NCBI RefSeq assembly: GCF_009192725.1
Contig: NZ_VOHR01000004.1
Coordinates: 1-41,670 of the forward strand
Length of the DNA: 41,670 nucleotides
Direction of reading: 5' to 3'
Source of the DNA: Segeticoccus rhizosphaerae
GTDB lineage: Bacteria > Actinomycetota > Actinomycetes > Actinomycetales > Dermatophilaceae
Shown: positions 7,803 through 16,195 of the stretch, piece after piece
Layout of the letters: the number at the start of each line of letters is the position of its first letter
How positions within the stretch are numbered: position 1 is the stretch's first letter
Notes under the pieces: generated by a model
The model's database searches: none
What the model was told of the DNA's origin: nothing
The model's input: the letters and a program-made list of their open reading frames with translations, nothing else
Position numbers and translations under genes: made by a program

Positions 7803-8765
7803 CTACGTGGCTCGGATCGGTGTGCCTCGGCCGCGAGCTGGTTCGACGCCGAACTCCGGAAGCGGATCCCAGCGCTCGGCGCTGCTCCTGGCGACCACGG
7901 TGCTGGCCACCTGCACTCCCAGGCGTAGCGCTTCGTCGATCGACAGGCCGTGCCGCAGGCCGTAGATCATGCCGGCGTTGAGGGCATCACCTGCCCCCGT
8001 GGTGTCTGCCAACGGGACCTCGGGCGCCGGGGCGTGGGTGACGTGCCCGTCGCCCCCGACCCAGAATGCGCCATGCTCGCCGGCTTTGATGACCACGCCG
8101 TGGCGTGTCAGCGCCGCGAGCACGGTGCCGGCCTCTACCGGGTCCGACTTGCCGGTGAGGGCTTCGGCTTCTTCGATGTTCGGCACGAACACGTCTGCCT
8201 GCGGCAGAAGCGCGAGGATCTCGTCCCTACCCGCACCGGCCCAGGACTCGAGATCCCAGCCACAGTCCAGCCAGGTCCGCACCCCGGCAGCGACGGCCCG
8301 GGACAGCAAACGGCGAGTGGGTTCTCCACGCAGTTGTGGGGTGCAGAAATAGCCGCAAGACAGGAGATCTCCGACGCCGGTGAGCGACCGCGGTAGGTGG
8401 TCCGGCTCGAAGCGAGCCAAGGCACCCAGGTCGGTCAGGAACGCTCGGGGCCGTTCCGGGCCCTCGATCGCCACCGACACGCCGGTGCGGCAGTCGGGGA
8501 TCGAGATCAAGCCATCCGCCGGCAGGTGGTGTTGCTGGCACTCGTCCCGCACCAGTTGGCCCAACGAGTCGTCACCGATGGTGGAGAGCAGGTCGGGAGC
8601 CGTGTCGCCGAGCGCACAGAGGATGAAGGCCGTGTTCAGCACGGGGCCCGCTGCTCGGACGGTGATCTCCTCGACGTGGGTGTCGGTGCTGGGTGGTGGC
8701 AGCTCGGTGACCCCATTGACCAGGACGTCCGCGTTGGCGTTCCCCACGATGAGGACCCGACTCAT
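7803..8765 (-). CDS. PfkB-family carbohydrate kinase
   Basis: 320 residues from ATG 8765, which overlaps the stop of the upstream permease gene by ATGA; the longer open frame behind it is the permease region in another frame. The ribokinase/PfkB fold is clear: RVLIVGNANADVLVNG at the N-terminus, the sugar-binding AAGPVLNTAFILCALG at 38-53, and the PfkB signature DTTGAGDALNAG at 254-265 with catalytic base Asp260. It should phosphorylate a sugar or related alcohol brought in by the ABC importer of the same operon. The specific substrate cannot be read from sequence. Last gene of the operon that starts at 11965. Confidence 0.9.
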   Translation of the reverse strand: MSRVLIVGNANADVLVNGVTELPPPSTDTHVEEITVRAAGPVLNTAFILCALGDTAPDLLSTIGDDSLGQLVRDECQQHHLPADGLISIPDCRTGVSVAIEGPERPRAFLTDLGALARFEPDHLPRSLTGVGDLLSCGYFCTPQLRGEPTRRLLSRAVAAGVRTWLDCGWDLESWAGAGRDEILALLPQADVFVPNIEEAEALTGKSDPVEAGTVLAALTRHGVVIKAGEHGAFWVGGDGHVTHAPAPEVPLADTTGAGDALNAGMIYGLRHGLSIDEALRLGVQVASTVVARSSAERWDPLPEFGVEPARGRGTPIRAT

Positions 8766-9712
8766 CCCTTCACCGCGCCTGCGGCCAGGCCTGCGGCAAT
8801 GTGCCGCTGGAAGATCAGGGCGACGATCACCGGCGGCAAGGCCGCCAGCAGTCCTCCGGCGGAAACCAGCCCGAAATCTGTTGAGAACTTGCCGCTGAAC
8901 TCCGCGACGGCGACCGGGATCGTCTTGGACGACGAGGACGAGGTGAAGATCAGGGCGTAGAGGAATTCGTCCCAGCACAGCAGGCTGGCGAAGAGCACCG
9001 CGGAAAAGATCCCGGGCCGGCACAACGGCAACAGGACCTGCACCAGGATCCGCAGCCGGCCAGCGCCGTCCACGGTGGCCGCCTCGTCCAGCTCCCTGGG
9101 CAGCGTGTCGAAGAACCCGGTCAGCGTCCAGAGCACAAACGGGGTGATGAAACTCGAGTAGACCAGGATCAGTCCGATCTTGGAGTCCAGCAGACCGAAC
9201 TGGACGAGGATGAGGTAGAGCGGGATGACGATGGCGATCGGCGGCATCATGTAGGTGCTGAGGAAGCCGAGCAGGACCATTCGGTGGCCGCGGAAGCGAA
9301 GGCGCGACAGGGCGTAACCTCCGAGGACGGCGACCGTAAGCGACAGCGCCACGGTGCCGAGGGCGACGATCGTCGAGTTGATCATGGCTTGCCGGAAGCC
9401 CCCCGCGGGCGTCGCCGCACCGCCGGTGGCGATGGCGGACCAGCGCGAGAGGTCCAGCGTCTTGGGCCACCACCGCAACGGTCGATCCAGCAGGGCACCG
9501 GCCGGGGTGATCGACGCGATGGCCAGCCAGGCGAACGGAGCCAAGAACACGATCACGACGAGCAACGCGAGCAGGTGCTGCCACCATGGTGCGTGTGCAT
9601 CTCGCCGGTGACGACGAGTCACCGGCCGACGGCCCGTTTCCCGGCGACTGGCGGGTTGGCGGGTCGCGTTTCCACCAGCCTCTCGCTGGCTCGCCGAGTG
9701 TTCGAGACTCAT
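8762..9712 (-). CDS. Sugar ABC transporter permease, MalG-type
   Basis: 316 residues with six predicted TM helices, a usual length. The cytoplasmic EAA loop that contacts the ATPase reads DEAATVDGAGRLRILVQVLL-P at about 200-221. It forms the inner-membrane channel with the MalF-type partner encoded one base upstream. Its stop overlaps the kinase start. No ATP-binding subunit is encoded in the window; in Actinomycetota, sugar importers of this type commonly share one MsiK-type ATPase encoded elsewhere. Confidence 0.92.
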   Translation of the reverse strand: MSLEHSASQREAGGNATRQPASRRETGRRPVTRRHRRDAHAPWWQHLLALLVVIVFLAPFAWLAIASITPAGALLDRPLRWWPKTLDLSRWSAIATGGAATPAGGFRQAMINSTIVALGTVALSLTVAVLGGYALSRLRFRGHRMVLLGFLSTYMMPPIAIVIPLYLILVQFGLLDSKIGLILVYSSFITPFVLWTLTGFFDTLPRELDEAATVDGAGRLRILVQVLLPLCRPGIFSAVLFASLLCWDEFLYALIFTSSSSSKTIPVAVAEFSGKFSTDFGLVSAGGLLAALPPVIVALIFQRHIAAGLAAGAVKG

Positions 9713-9713
9713 G

Positions 9714-10652
9714 TCAGCGGTCCTCCGGTCCTGAGCTGGAGGTGAGCAGGCGGATGTAGATCATTGCCAGGACGAGCACCACCAGCACGATGAGCAGTGC
9801 GACGGCAGAGCCGTAGCCGAAGCTCTGGTTCGAGAAGGCGGTGATGTAGGCGTAGAGGGCAACGGTCTGGGTGCCGTCGGCCGGTCCGCCCCGGGTCATG
9901 ACGAAGACGATGTCGAACACCTTGAACGCTTCGATCGTGCGCAGTACGAGCACCACCGCGATGACCGGACGCAACAACGGCAAGGTGATGGCGAAGAAGC
10001 GGCGGATCGTGCCGGCGCCGTCCACCTCCGCCGCCTCGATCAGGTCGCGGGGGATCACGGTGAGGCCGGCCAGAACGAAGAACGCCGCGATTGAGGTGTT
10101 CTTCCACACGTCGGCGATGATGATCATGTGAAGGGCCGAGAGCGGGGTTCCCAACCAGGAACGGTAGCCGTCGATCAGCCCAACCTGGGTCAGCAAGGCG
10201 TTCACGGGGCCGTAGTCGGCATTGAGCATGTACCGCCACATGGCGGCGTTGACCACCGTTGGCAGGGCCCATGGGAGCAGGACCGCTGCTCGCAAAAGCC
10301 AACGGAACCTCAGACGCTGGGCCATCAGGACACCGAGCGCAATCCCGAACGTCAGCTCCGCAGCCGTCGAGACGAGGGTGAAGTAGAGGGTGCGACCGGC
10401 GGCCGAGATCAGGGCAGGGTCGGTGAGCGCGGTGGAGAAGTTGCGTAGTCCGACGGATTCGGTGGGCACGGTGGGCAGCGGGGAGATGACCCGGTGGAAG
10501 GACAACCACCCGGTGCGGATGATCGGCCAGGCCACCAAGCCGAACACGACCAGCCCCGCGGGCGCGAGGAAGAGCAGGGCCGCTCGGCCGTTCCTGCGCC
10601 GATGACGCCGACCCGGCGGCGTCGTCGACACCGCCGACGAGCCCACGGTCAC
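9714..10652 (-). CDS. Sugar ABC transporter permease, MalF-type
   Basis: 312 residues from GTG 10652, which shares GTGA with the stop of the binding-protein gene. The open frame continues upstream antisense to meaning, so the 410-residue version is rejected. Six TM segments; the EAA motif is EAAEVDGAGTIRRFFAITLP at about 214-233. The N-terminus begins with a basic stretch (RRHRRRNGRAALLFL) before TM1. It pairs with the MalG-type permease as the membrane domain of a CUT1-like importer. Confidence 0.92.
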   Translation of the reverse strand: MTVGSSAVSTTPPGRRHRRRNGRAALLFLAPAGLVVFGLVAWPIIRTGWLSFHRVISPLPTVPTESVGLRNFSTALTDPALISAAGRTLYFTLVSTAAELTFGIALGVLMAQRLRFRWLLRAAVLLPWALPTVVNAAMWRYMLNADYGPVNALLTQVGLIDGYRSWLGTPLSALHMIIIADVWKNTSIAAFFVLAGLTVIPRDLIEAAEVDGAGTIRRFFAITLPLLRPVIAVVLVLRTIEAFKVFDIVFVMTRGGPADGTQTVALYAYITAFSNQSFGYGSAVALLIVLVVLVLAMIYIRLLTSSSGPEDR

Positions 10653-11965
10653 TGCTTGAGGATCTGCTCGACGTCTCCGGCGGCAGTGGTCATCGCCTGC
10701 TTGGGGTCGACCTCGCCGAGCAGCGCCTTCTGGACGGCTACCTGCAGTTTCTGGGAGATCGCGTTGTAGTTCACCACTTGGGGCCGGTTGACCATGTTCG
10801 CCAGCTGCTCCTTGGCCACGGGCACGACTTCGGGCGCGCTCTTGATGACCGACGGGGAGTCGTAGGACGCCTTCCAGATCGGCAGCGAGTCCGAGACATA
10901 CTTTTCCTGGATCTTTTGGCTCGAGACGAACTTGGCGAAGGCCCACGCGGCATCAGGGTTCTTCGTCGTCGCGGTGATCGACAAGGCGGACGACCCGTTC
11001 ACGCTCATCCGGCCAGCACCCCCGTTCGGAACCTCGGTGATCACGACGTCGCCTGCGACCTTGGACTGCTTCGGGTCGTTCGCGGCGGCGAACATGTACG
11101 TCCAGTTCAGTCCCATGGCAGCGTCGCCGGCACTGACCACCTTGACGACGTCATCCTCGAGTGACTGCGTCGAAGATGGATTGGTCAGGCCATCGACCAA
11201 CGTCCTACGCATGAACTCCAGCGCCTGCACCGCACCTCCCGAAGTGAAGGCCGGCTGGCCGGAATCGTCGAAGAGCTTGCCCCCGAAGGAGGCGGTCAGC
11301 GCGGCCCAGTCGCAGATGACCGCTTCGGCCTGGGACCAGGACCACATCAGTGGGTACTTGACGATGCCCTTGCTCTTCAAGGTCTTGGCGGCGGCGGCCA
11401 CACCGTCCCACGTCGTGACTGAACTCGGCTCGATACCTGCTTTGGACAGCATCGCCTTGTTGAAGTAGAAGTACTTGGTGTCCAGCAGCCACGGGATGCC
11501 ATAGAACTTCTTCTGATAGACGGCGGAGTTGAGCGCGCCGGGGAGAATGTCGGTCGACCAGTTGGCCGGGATCCGATCGGAAATGTCGGCAATGAGGCCC
11601 TTGCTCGCGAGCTCGGCGGGCCAGATGACGTCGATGAATACCAGGTCGTAGGTGCCCGCAGCTGCCGCCGCCACGATCTTGTCGTGGAGCGCTTCGTAAG
11701 CGACGAACTCCATATTGACCGTCACGCCCGGGTTGGCCTTCTTGAACGCCGCAGCCATCTGACGGATGTGCTGCTCGGAGTAACCCGCCTGCTTCATGAA
11801 CAAGCCGTTGATCGTGCCCTGGAGTTGACCGGGGGTTGAGCCTCCTCCGCTGGACGAAGGCGCTTCGGAGCCACTGCTGCACGCCGCCAGTGCTCCGACG
11901 GCCCCCAGCCCGGCCACCCCCGCGAGAAAGGTCCTGCGAGGCAGCTGTGATGTCGAGGTGGACAC
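10649..11965 (-). CDS. Extracellular sugar-binding lipoprotein (family 1 SBP)
   Basis: 438 residues. The signal has a twin-arginine-like start (PRRTFLAGVAGLGAVG) and a lipobox LAAC with acylated Cys29, so it is a lipoprotein on the outer face of the membrane, possibly Tat-exported. A Ser/Gly linker follows, then the two-lobed binding fold (FKKANPGVTVNMEFVAYEAL, YGIPWLLDTKYFYFNKAML, DAAMGLNWTYMFAA). The GTG start 11965 is preceded by AAAAGGAG. It delivers substrate to the MalF/MalG permease encoded downstream and heads the operon. Candidate substrates are sugars or amino sugars, given the NagB-like and PfkB neighbours. Confidence 0.92.
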   Translation of the reverse strand: MSTSTSQLPRRTFLAGVAGLGAVGALAACSSGSEAPSSSGGGSTPGQLQGTINGLFMKQAGYSEQHIRQMAAAFKKANPGVTVNMEFVAYEALHDKIVAAAAAGTYDLVFIDVIWPAELASKGLIADISDRIPANWSTDILPGALNSAVYQKKFYGIPWLLDTKYFYFNKAMLSKAGIEPSSVTTWDGVAAAAKTLKSKGIVKYPLMWSWSQAEAVICDWAALTASFGGKLFDDSGQPAFTSGGAVQALEFMRRTLVDGLTNPSSTQSLEDDVVKVVSAGDAAMGLNWTYMFAAANDPKQSKVAGDVVITEVPNGGAGRMSVNGSSALSITATTKNPDAAWAFAKFVSSQKIQEKYVSDSLPIWKASYDSPSVIKSAPEVVPVAKEQLANMVNRPQVVNYNAISQKLQVAVQKALLGEVDPKQAMTTAAGDVEQILKQ

Positions 11966-11985
11966 AGCGGGACTCCTTTTATTCG

Positions 11986-11999
11986 GTTACCTTACTAAC
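11986..11999. promoter_or_regulatory. Candidate ROK operator GTTA-N6-TAAC
   Basis: In the 93-base divergent gap between the binding-protein gene and the ROK gene, GTTACCTTACTAAC forms an inverted repeat (arms GTTA and TAAC, six-base centre) inside the only AT-rich patch. ROK repressors usually bind AT-rich dyads in such gaps. The short arms make this a weak call. Confidence 0.35.
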
Positions 12000-12058
12000 G
12001 TATTATCAGCATCCTCGGTGCAACGCCGGGTGTCAACCATTCTCACAAGGAGCGGCGT

Positions 12059-13213
12059 ATGGCGATGGGCCCACGCGACGTGGCTGTCCTCGCAGAGCTG
12101 CGCCTACGAGACGCGACTCGTCCAGAGCTTGCTGCCGCCACGGGCTTCAGCAAGCCCACGATCTCGGAGGCGATCGTCTCGTTGGAAGCCGCTGGCCTGG
12201 TGGTGAATCGCGGCCGAACCGCTGGGGCGGTTGGGCGAAACCCGCGTGTCTACGCCATCAACGCCCGGGCGTCCTTGGTCGCCGGGGTGGACATCGGCGG
12301 CACGAACACGCGAGTCGCGGTTGCCGACTTGCACGGCCAGATCCTGGCTGAGCGCCACGAGCGCACCACCGGGAGCCGCGTCCAGCAACAGGTCCGACGA
12401 CTCATCAGACAGGTTCACAAGGAGGCGACCGCGGTGCTTGGCGGCGACGGCTGCGCACTTGCGTCCATCGTTGTCAGCACGCCCGGCGTGATCGACCGAG
12501 GATCCACCCAGGCGCGTTTTGCCTACAACGTCAGAACGGACGGGATCATTGATCTGACAGCGTTGCGTGACCGACTCGATCCGCCGCTCCGGGTGGAAAA
12601 CAATGTCAATCTTGCCGCCGTGGGTGAGGCGAGGGCAGGTGTTGCCGAAGGAGTCGGCACTTTCGTGCACCTGGCCATAGGTGCCGGAATCGGACTTGGG
12701 ATCATGCACGGAGGTCGCCTGCTGCGGGGCGCTCACGGTGCCGCCGGCGAGATCGCCTACCTTCCCCTCGGCCGGCGCCCGCTCGCCAAGGAACACCGCG
12801 CGAGCGGCAATTTCGAGGCTGAGACCGCAGCGGCCGGCCTACTGGATCGCGCCCAGTCTGCCCGATGGGATGCAGACCCACCGCAAGACGTGGCAGAGCT
12901 GTTCCACCGGGCCGAGCAAGGTGACAGAGCCGCACGCCGGCTCGTAGCCGATGAGGGCCGTCGAATCGGCTTGGCCGTGGTGGCCGTCTGCAGCGTGGTC
13001 GATCCCGAGCTGGTCGTCCTCGGCGGAGGTATCGGACGTAACCAGTTGTTGCTCGAATCGGTGTCACAGACGTGCGCCGAACTACTCCCCGCGCCCTCGC
13101 CGGTGGTGACGAGTACTCTCGCGGATCGCGGGTCCCTGATCGGGGCCGTCCTGTCCGCGGTCGACGACGCGTGGAGCCTCCTGCAGTCGAATCCGAAAGA
13201 GGCCTCGTCATGA
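12059..13213 (+). CDS. ROK-family transcriptional repressor, kinase site degenerate
   Basis: 384 residues. A winged HTH at about 5-55 (LRDATRPELAAATGFSKPTI) is followed by a ROK domain with the phosphate-binding GVDIGGTNTRVAVAD at 76-90. The catalytic Asp of ROK kinases (NDAN) is replaced: residues 181-184 read NNVN. The zinc site is also absent: GEIGH is GEIAY at 230-234 and the usual Cys cluster is missing. It should therefore act only as a sugar-responsive repressor, with the ROK fold kept as sensor. Divergent from the ABC importer operon and overlapping the NagB-like gene by ATGA, so it probably controls both. Confidence 0.9.
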   Translation: MAMGPRDVAVLAELRLRDATRPELAAATGFSKPTISEAIVSLEAAGLVVNRGRTAGAVGRNPRVYAINARASLVAGVDIGGTNTRVAVADLHGQILAERHERTTGSRVQQQVRRLIRQVHKEATAVLGGDGCALASIVVSTPGVIDRGSTQARFAYNVRTDGIIDLTALRDRLDPPLRVENNVNLAAVGEARAGVAEGVGTFVHLAIGAGIGLGIMHGGRLLRGAHGAAGEIAYLPLGRRPLAKEHRASGNFEAETAAAGLLDRAQSARWDADPPQDVAELFHRAEQGDRAARRLVADEGRRIGLAVVAVCSVVDPELVVLGGGIGRNQLLLESVSQTCAELLPAPSPVVTSTLADRGSLIGAVLSAVDDAWSLLQSNPKEASS

Positions 13214-14001
13214 CCGAGTCGACCGTCTTCGACACCCCCGCACAACTCGGTGAGACGTTGGCGATCGAGATCGCCAACGGCATCACCGCAGCAATGGCAG
13301 AACGCCGACCGTACGTGTTGGGCTGCCCAGGTGGCCGCTCGCCGCGCCCGGTGTACGCGGCGCTGGCCACACAGGTCCGGTTGCGCAAGCTCGACCTGAG
13401 CCGGGTGGTCGTTGCCATGATGGACGAGTACGTCGAGAGCGTGAACGGTCGATACCGCAACGTCGACCCAGCCGCCTCCTACAGCTGCGCGGGCTTTGCC
13501 GCCCGCGAGATCGCCGGGCCACTTGCTCGGGCGGCGGGGCCGGGACGGGGCCCGTCCGCGGTGTGGGTGCCCGACGCCGCCGATCCTGACGCCCATGAAC
13601 AGCGGCTGCACGAGAGCGGCATCGACCTCTTCATCCTCGCGAGCGGCGCCTCCGACGGCCATGTCGCGTTCAACCCGCCGGGCACGCATCTCGCGGCAAC
13701 GTCACGAGTGGTCGAGTTGCCCGAGACCACTCGCCGCGACAACGTTGCCACATTCCCCCAGTTCGGCCGTGTCGAGAACGTCCCGCACTTTGGAGTAACG
13801 GTGGGCCCGGCCACCATCGTCGCCAACTCTGCGCGCGCGGTGATGGTCGTGCACGGAATTGACAAGAGGGTGACCGCTGCACGGCTGCTCAACTCGACAA
13901 CCTACGACGAGAGCTGGCCCGCCACAGTCCTGCACGCCTGTCACCACCCCTCCCTCTACCTGGACACGACGGCCACGCGTCCAGGTGCCGGGCCCGAATG
14001 A
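13210..14001 (+). CDS. NagB-like glucosamine-6-phosphate deaminase/6-phosphogluconolactonase family enzyme
   Basis: 263 residues from ATG 13210, overlapping the ROK stop by ATGA. The family landmarks are present: phosphate loop GCPGGRSPRPVY at 38-49, MMDEY with Asp72 at 71-74, and ASGASDGHVAFNPPG at 144-158 with Asp149 and His151. In E. coli NagB the last motif is NDGHIAFNEPG, where the Glu (E148) assists catalysis; here that residue is Pro156. The enzyme is therefore a divergent member that may act on a different sugar phosphate or by altered chemistry. It presumably works with the PfkB kinase on the imported sugar. No NagA deacetylase is present. Confidence 0.8.
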   Translation: MTESTVFDTPAQLGETLAIEIANGITAAMAERRPYVLGCPGGRSPRPVYAALATQVRLRKLDLSRVVVAMMDEYVESVNGRYRNVDPAASYSCAGFAAREIAGPLARAAGPGRGPSAVWVPDAADPDAHEQRLHESGIDLFILASGASDGHVAFNPPGTHLAATSRVVELPETTRRDNVATFPQFGRVENVPHFGVTVGPATIVANSARAVMVVHGIDKRVTAARLLNSTTYDESWPATVLHACHHPSLYLDTTATRPGAGPE

Positions 14002-14085
14002 TGGCGCCCGGGGGTAAGGGAAGTGTGGACGACGGAGGATGGAGTGGGGTTGAGGGGAGCAGCCAGCGTCGCGTCACCCTGGTTG

Positions 14086-14838
14086 TTACCGTGAGCCCGG
14101 CCCGCCCAGCTGGCGGGTGAAGAACCGGGTGTCGATCCGCTCCGTCGGCACGTGGAAGTGTGATCCCGGGAAGGCGTGCAACGTCTTGTCTTCCGAGGCG
14201 AAGGTATCGAACAGCGCCAAACCAGAATCGCGATCGATCTCATGGTCATTCCACGGCAGCAGGAACTCGATCGGGATCGTCACTCTTCGTGCGGCCTCCA
14301 GGATGGCGTCGTACACGAACACGCCGCCGAAGATCGCCGCTCGGATGCGCGGTTCGGCCGCTGCGAGTGGAATCCCGATGGCGCTTGCCGTCGTCATGCC
14401 GGAGTATCCGATCGGCGCACCGGCGCCGATCCCGGGGAGCTCTTGCAGGGCGTCTATCGTCAACTGCCACTCAGGCACCGCGCGCTCTGCCAGGGAACCG
14501 TTGAACGGGGCAATGATGGGAGCGAGGGGCTCGTCCTCGTCTCGGGCGCGGAGCATCGCGTCGACCCACTGCTGATCCCGACGTGAGCGGCGGCGTTCGC
14601 CGTGACCGGGCGCGTCGATGGCCACGACGTGGAATCCGTCGCGCACGACCGCCTCCCGGGCGCGTGACGCCAAGCCCGGCGATCGCTTGTGGAGGCCACC
14701 ACCGTGGCCCATGAGCAGGAGGGGAGCGCCAGCGGGGACGGACACCGGGGACCACAGCACGCCGGGAATGTCTCCGATGGTGAAACTGCGGTCGACGACG
14801 TCGTCCGACGACGTCTCCGCGAGGAATTTCAGCTGCAT
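14086..14838 (-). CDS. Alpha/beta hydrolase
   Basis: 250 residues from ATG 14838 (GAAAGG upstream). An in-frame extension to 14925 contains a perfect hairpin, so I disfavour it. Oxyanion-hole motif MGHGGGLHKRSPG at about 43-55, AIDAPGHGERRRS after strand 4, nucleophile elbow GYSGMTTA (Ser at about 148), acid region LLPWNDHEID, and a C-terminal GSHFHVP that supplies the His. This fits the dienelactone-hydrolase-like or peptidase-S9-like alpha/beta hydrolases. It is encoded convergently with the NagB-like gene. Substrate unknown; it could be a deacylase for the sugar pathway, which is speculation. Confidence 0.8.
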   Translation of the reverse strand: MQLKFLAETSSDDVVDRSFTIGDIPGVLWSPVSVPAGAPLLLMGHGGGLHKRSPGLASRAREAVVRDGFHVVAIDAPGHGERRRSRRDQQWVDAMLRARDEDEPLAPIIAPFNGSLAERAVPEWQLTIDALQELPGIGAGAPIGYSGMTTASAIGIPLAAAEPRIRAAIFGGVFVYDAILEAARRVTIPIEFLLPWNDHEIDRDSGLALFDTFASEDKTLHAFPGSHFHVPTERIDTRFFTRQLGGPGSR

Positions 14839-14875
14839 GGTGGTGCCTTTCGAGAGTGCGTGTGCGGCACTCCCG

Positions 14876-14895
14876 GCGACAGCTACCGCTGTCGC
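14876..14895. other. 8-bp perfect stem-loop (GCGACAGC-TACC-GCTGTCGC)
   Basis: The inverted repeat GCGACAGC/GCTGTCGC with a TACC loop lies 38 bases upstream of the chosen hydrolase start and about 180 bases past the end of the AbrB-family gene on the same strand. It may be the terminator of the long tricarboxylate operon or an operator for the hydrolase gene. The rest of 14839-15071 (233 bases) holds nothing else that I can identify. Confidence 0.45.
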
Positions 14896-15071
14896 GCAGT
14901 CGTGAACGAGAGGGGGAGCACCCATGGGGTTGCGTTGTTCACGGCGCCCACCTCCCTCGATTTGGTCACGACTCGGAGGACATTACCCGGCATCCCGCGA
15001 CCGTCACAAGCCACTTTTCACTCCGCCCCTCGTGGCTGCTCCTGCCTTGGTCGGCCACCTGCCCGGAGACT

Positions 15072-16163
15072 TCAACCCTCCCTCTTGCCCTGACCCTCCC
15101 GCGACAGGAGTTGCGCAAGGACCGGAGCGGCCAGGAGCATGACCAGCACACGAGTCACCTGCGTCGCCAGGATCAACGCGAGGTTGGATCCAGAGGACAC
15201 AGCAGTGGCGAGCACCGCGTACAAGCCCCCCGGGGTCGTCGCGAGGTAGGCGTCCAGTGGCGCCATGTCCGTGGTGGCGGTGAGCACCCAGCCGAGCCCC
15301 GCACACGTAAGCACCACAGCAAGGATCAAACCCACTGCGGTCGGCAGCAAGGACGCGATGCTGCGTAGGCTCGATCTGGTGAAACCCAAGCCGACCTGGA
15401 GTCCAATCAGCAGATAGGCGAGCTGCTGAAGCGGCTCCGCCACCGTCGGGTCGGGCAGGAAGCCGCTGCCGGCCACCACCGTGGCGACCAACAGTGGCCC
15501 CAGGAGCGGGCCAGCCGGTATGTGCAGGAGGCGCGCCAGGGGAAGCCCCACAGCGAGTGCGAGAACGACGAGAACGAGACCCACCCAGATCGGACTGTGC
15601 GCCTGGACAGGTGGCCTCGGGTGGCCAGCCGACGATCCGTCCAACACAGCCGCGGCCACAGGCATCGCGAGGAGCACGAGAAGGACGCGTAGGTACTGCA
15701 CTACGGCTACGACACGGTCGTCGGCGCCCAGCGACCGAGCGATGCCGCTGATCCCGGAAGCGCCGCCGGCCACCAGCGCAAACGCACCCGTGACCCGGCT
15801 GACCTCTCCTCGCTGGGCCATCAACCGTCCTGCGAGCACGCTGATCAGCAGCGTGGAGAGAGTGACCAACAGGATCGGCAACCGGGCATTCCAGGCGTTC
15901 TGCAGCGTCGCCGGTGTGACCAGGCTTCCGATCGTCGCGCCGATCAGCGCCTGCCCGGCGAGGAAGGTCCGACGCGGTGGCTTCGGCGGCCGACGGAGGC
16001 TGAGCGCACAGCACATTCCGCCGAGCAGCGCGCCGAACAACGTGGCAGAGGGAAGCCCGAGCAACCGCAGAAGCAAGATCGCGGCCGTGGCGCTCCCGAC
16101 GACCAGCAACCACACCCGGCCCGCACGCAGTTGTGCGGGCCAGGTGGTTGGGTCAATCGCCAC
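15072..16163 (-). CDS. AbrB-family (COG3180) integral membrane protein
   Basis: 363 residues with about ten TM helices. It is built from two repeated halves, each with a Gly-rich GALLGG or LLGPLLVATVVAGSG element (about 40-50 and 225-240), the duplication seen in the COG3180/AbrB (ammonia monooxygenase-like) membrane family, which is unrelated to the DNA-binding AbrB. LATTPGGLYAVLA near 310 is the characteristic conserved loop. I start at GTG 16163 (VAIDPTTWPAQ), 33 bases past the TctAB stop; the open frame behind it is spurious. Last gene of the tricarboxylate operon. Family members may transport organic acids or related compounds; function unproven. Confidence 0.82.
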   Translation of the reverse strand: MAIDPTTWPAQLRAGRVWLLVVGSATAAILLLRLLGLPSATLFGALLGGMCCALSLRRPPKPPRRTFLAGQALIGATIGSLVTPATLQNAWNARLPILLVTLSTLLISVLAGRLMAQRGEVSRVTGAFALVAGGASGISGIARSLGADDRVVAVVQYLRVLLVLLAMPVAAAVLDGSSAGHPRPPVQAHSPIWVGLVLVVLALAVGLPLARLLHIPAGPLLGPLLVATVVAGSGFLPDPTVAEPLQQLAYLLIGLQVGLGFTRSSLRSIASLLPTAVGLILAVVLTCAGLGWVLTATTDMAPLDAYLATTPGGLYAVLATAVSSGSNLALILATQVTRVLVMLLAAPVLAQLLSREGQGKREG

Positions 16164-16195
16164 GGCGGACGACCATACGCGATCTCGGCGTTCCC

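Noticed and set aside
7803-9587. 594-residue open frame apparently fusing a permease-region peptide to the PfkB kinase
   Set aside because: The N-terminal part is the wrong frame of the MalG permease (Arg/His/Pro-rich); the kinase begins at ATG 8765 with an ATGA overlap.
9714-10652. Search for a sugar ABC ATPase gene nearby
   Set aside because: No Walker A/B or ABC signature protein exists in the window; the ATPase must come from elsewhere.
14876-14895. Hairpin considered as a riboswitch or attenuator for the hydrolase gene
   Set aside because: Only one short stem with no known aptamer features; kept as an unassigned stem-loop.
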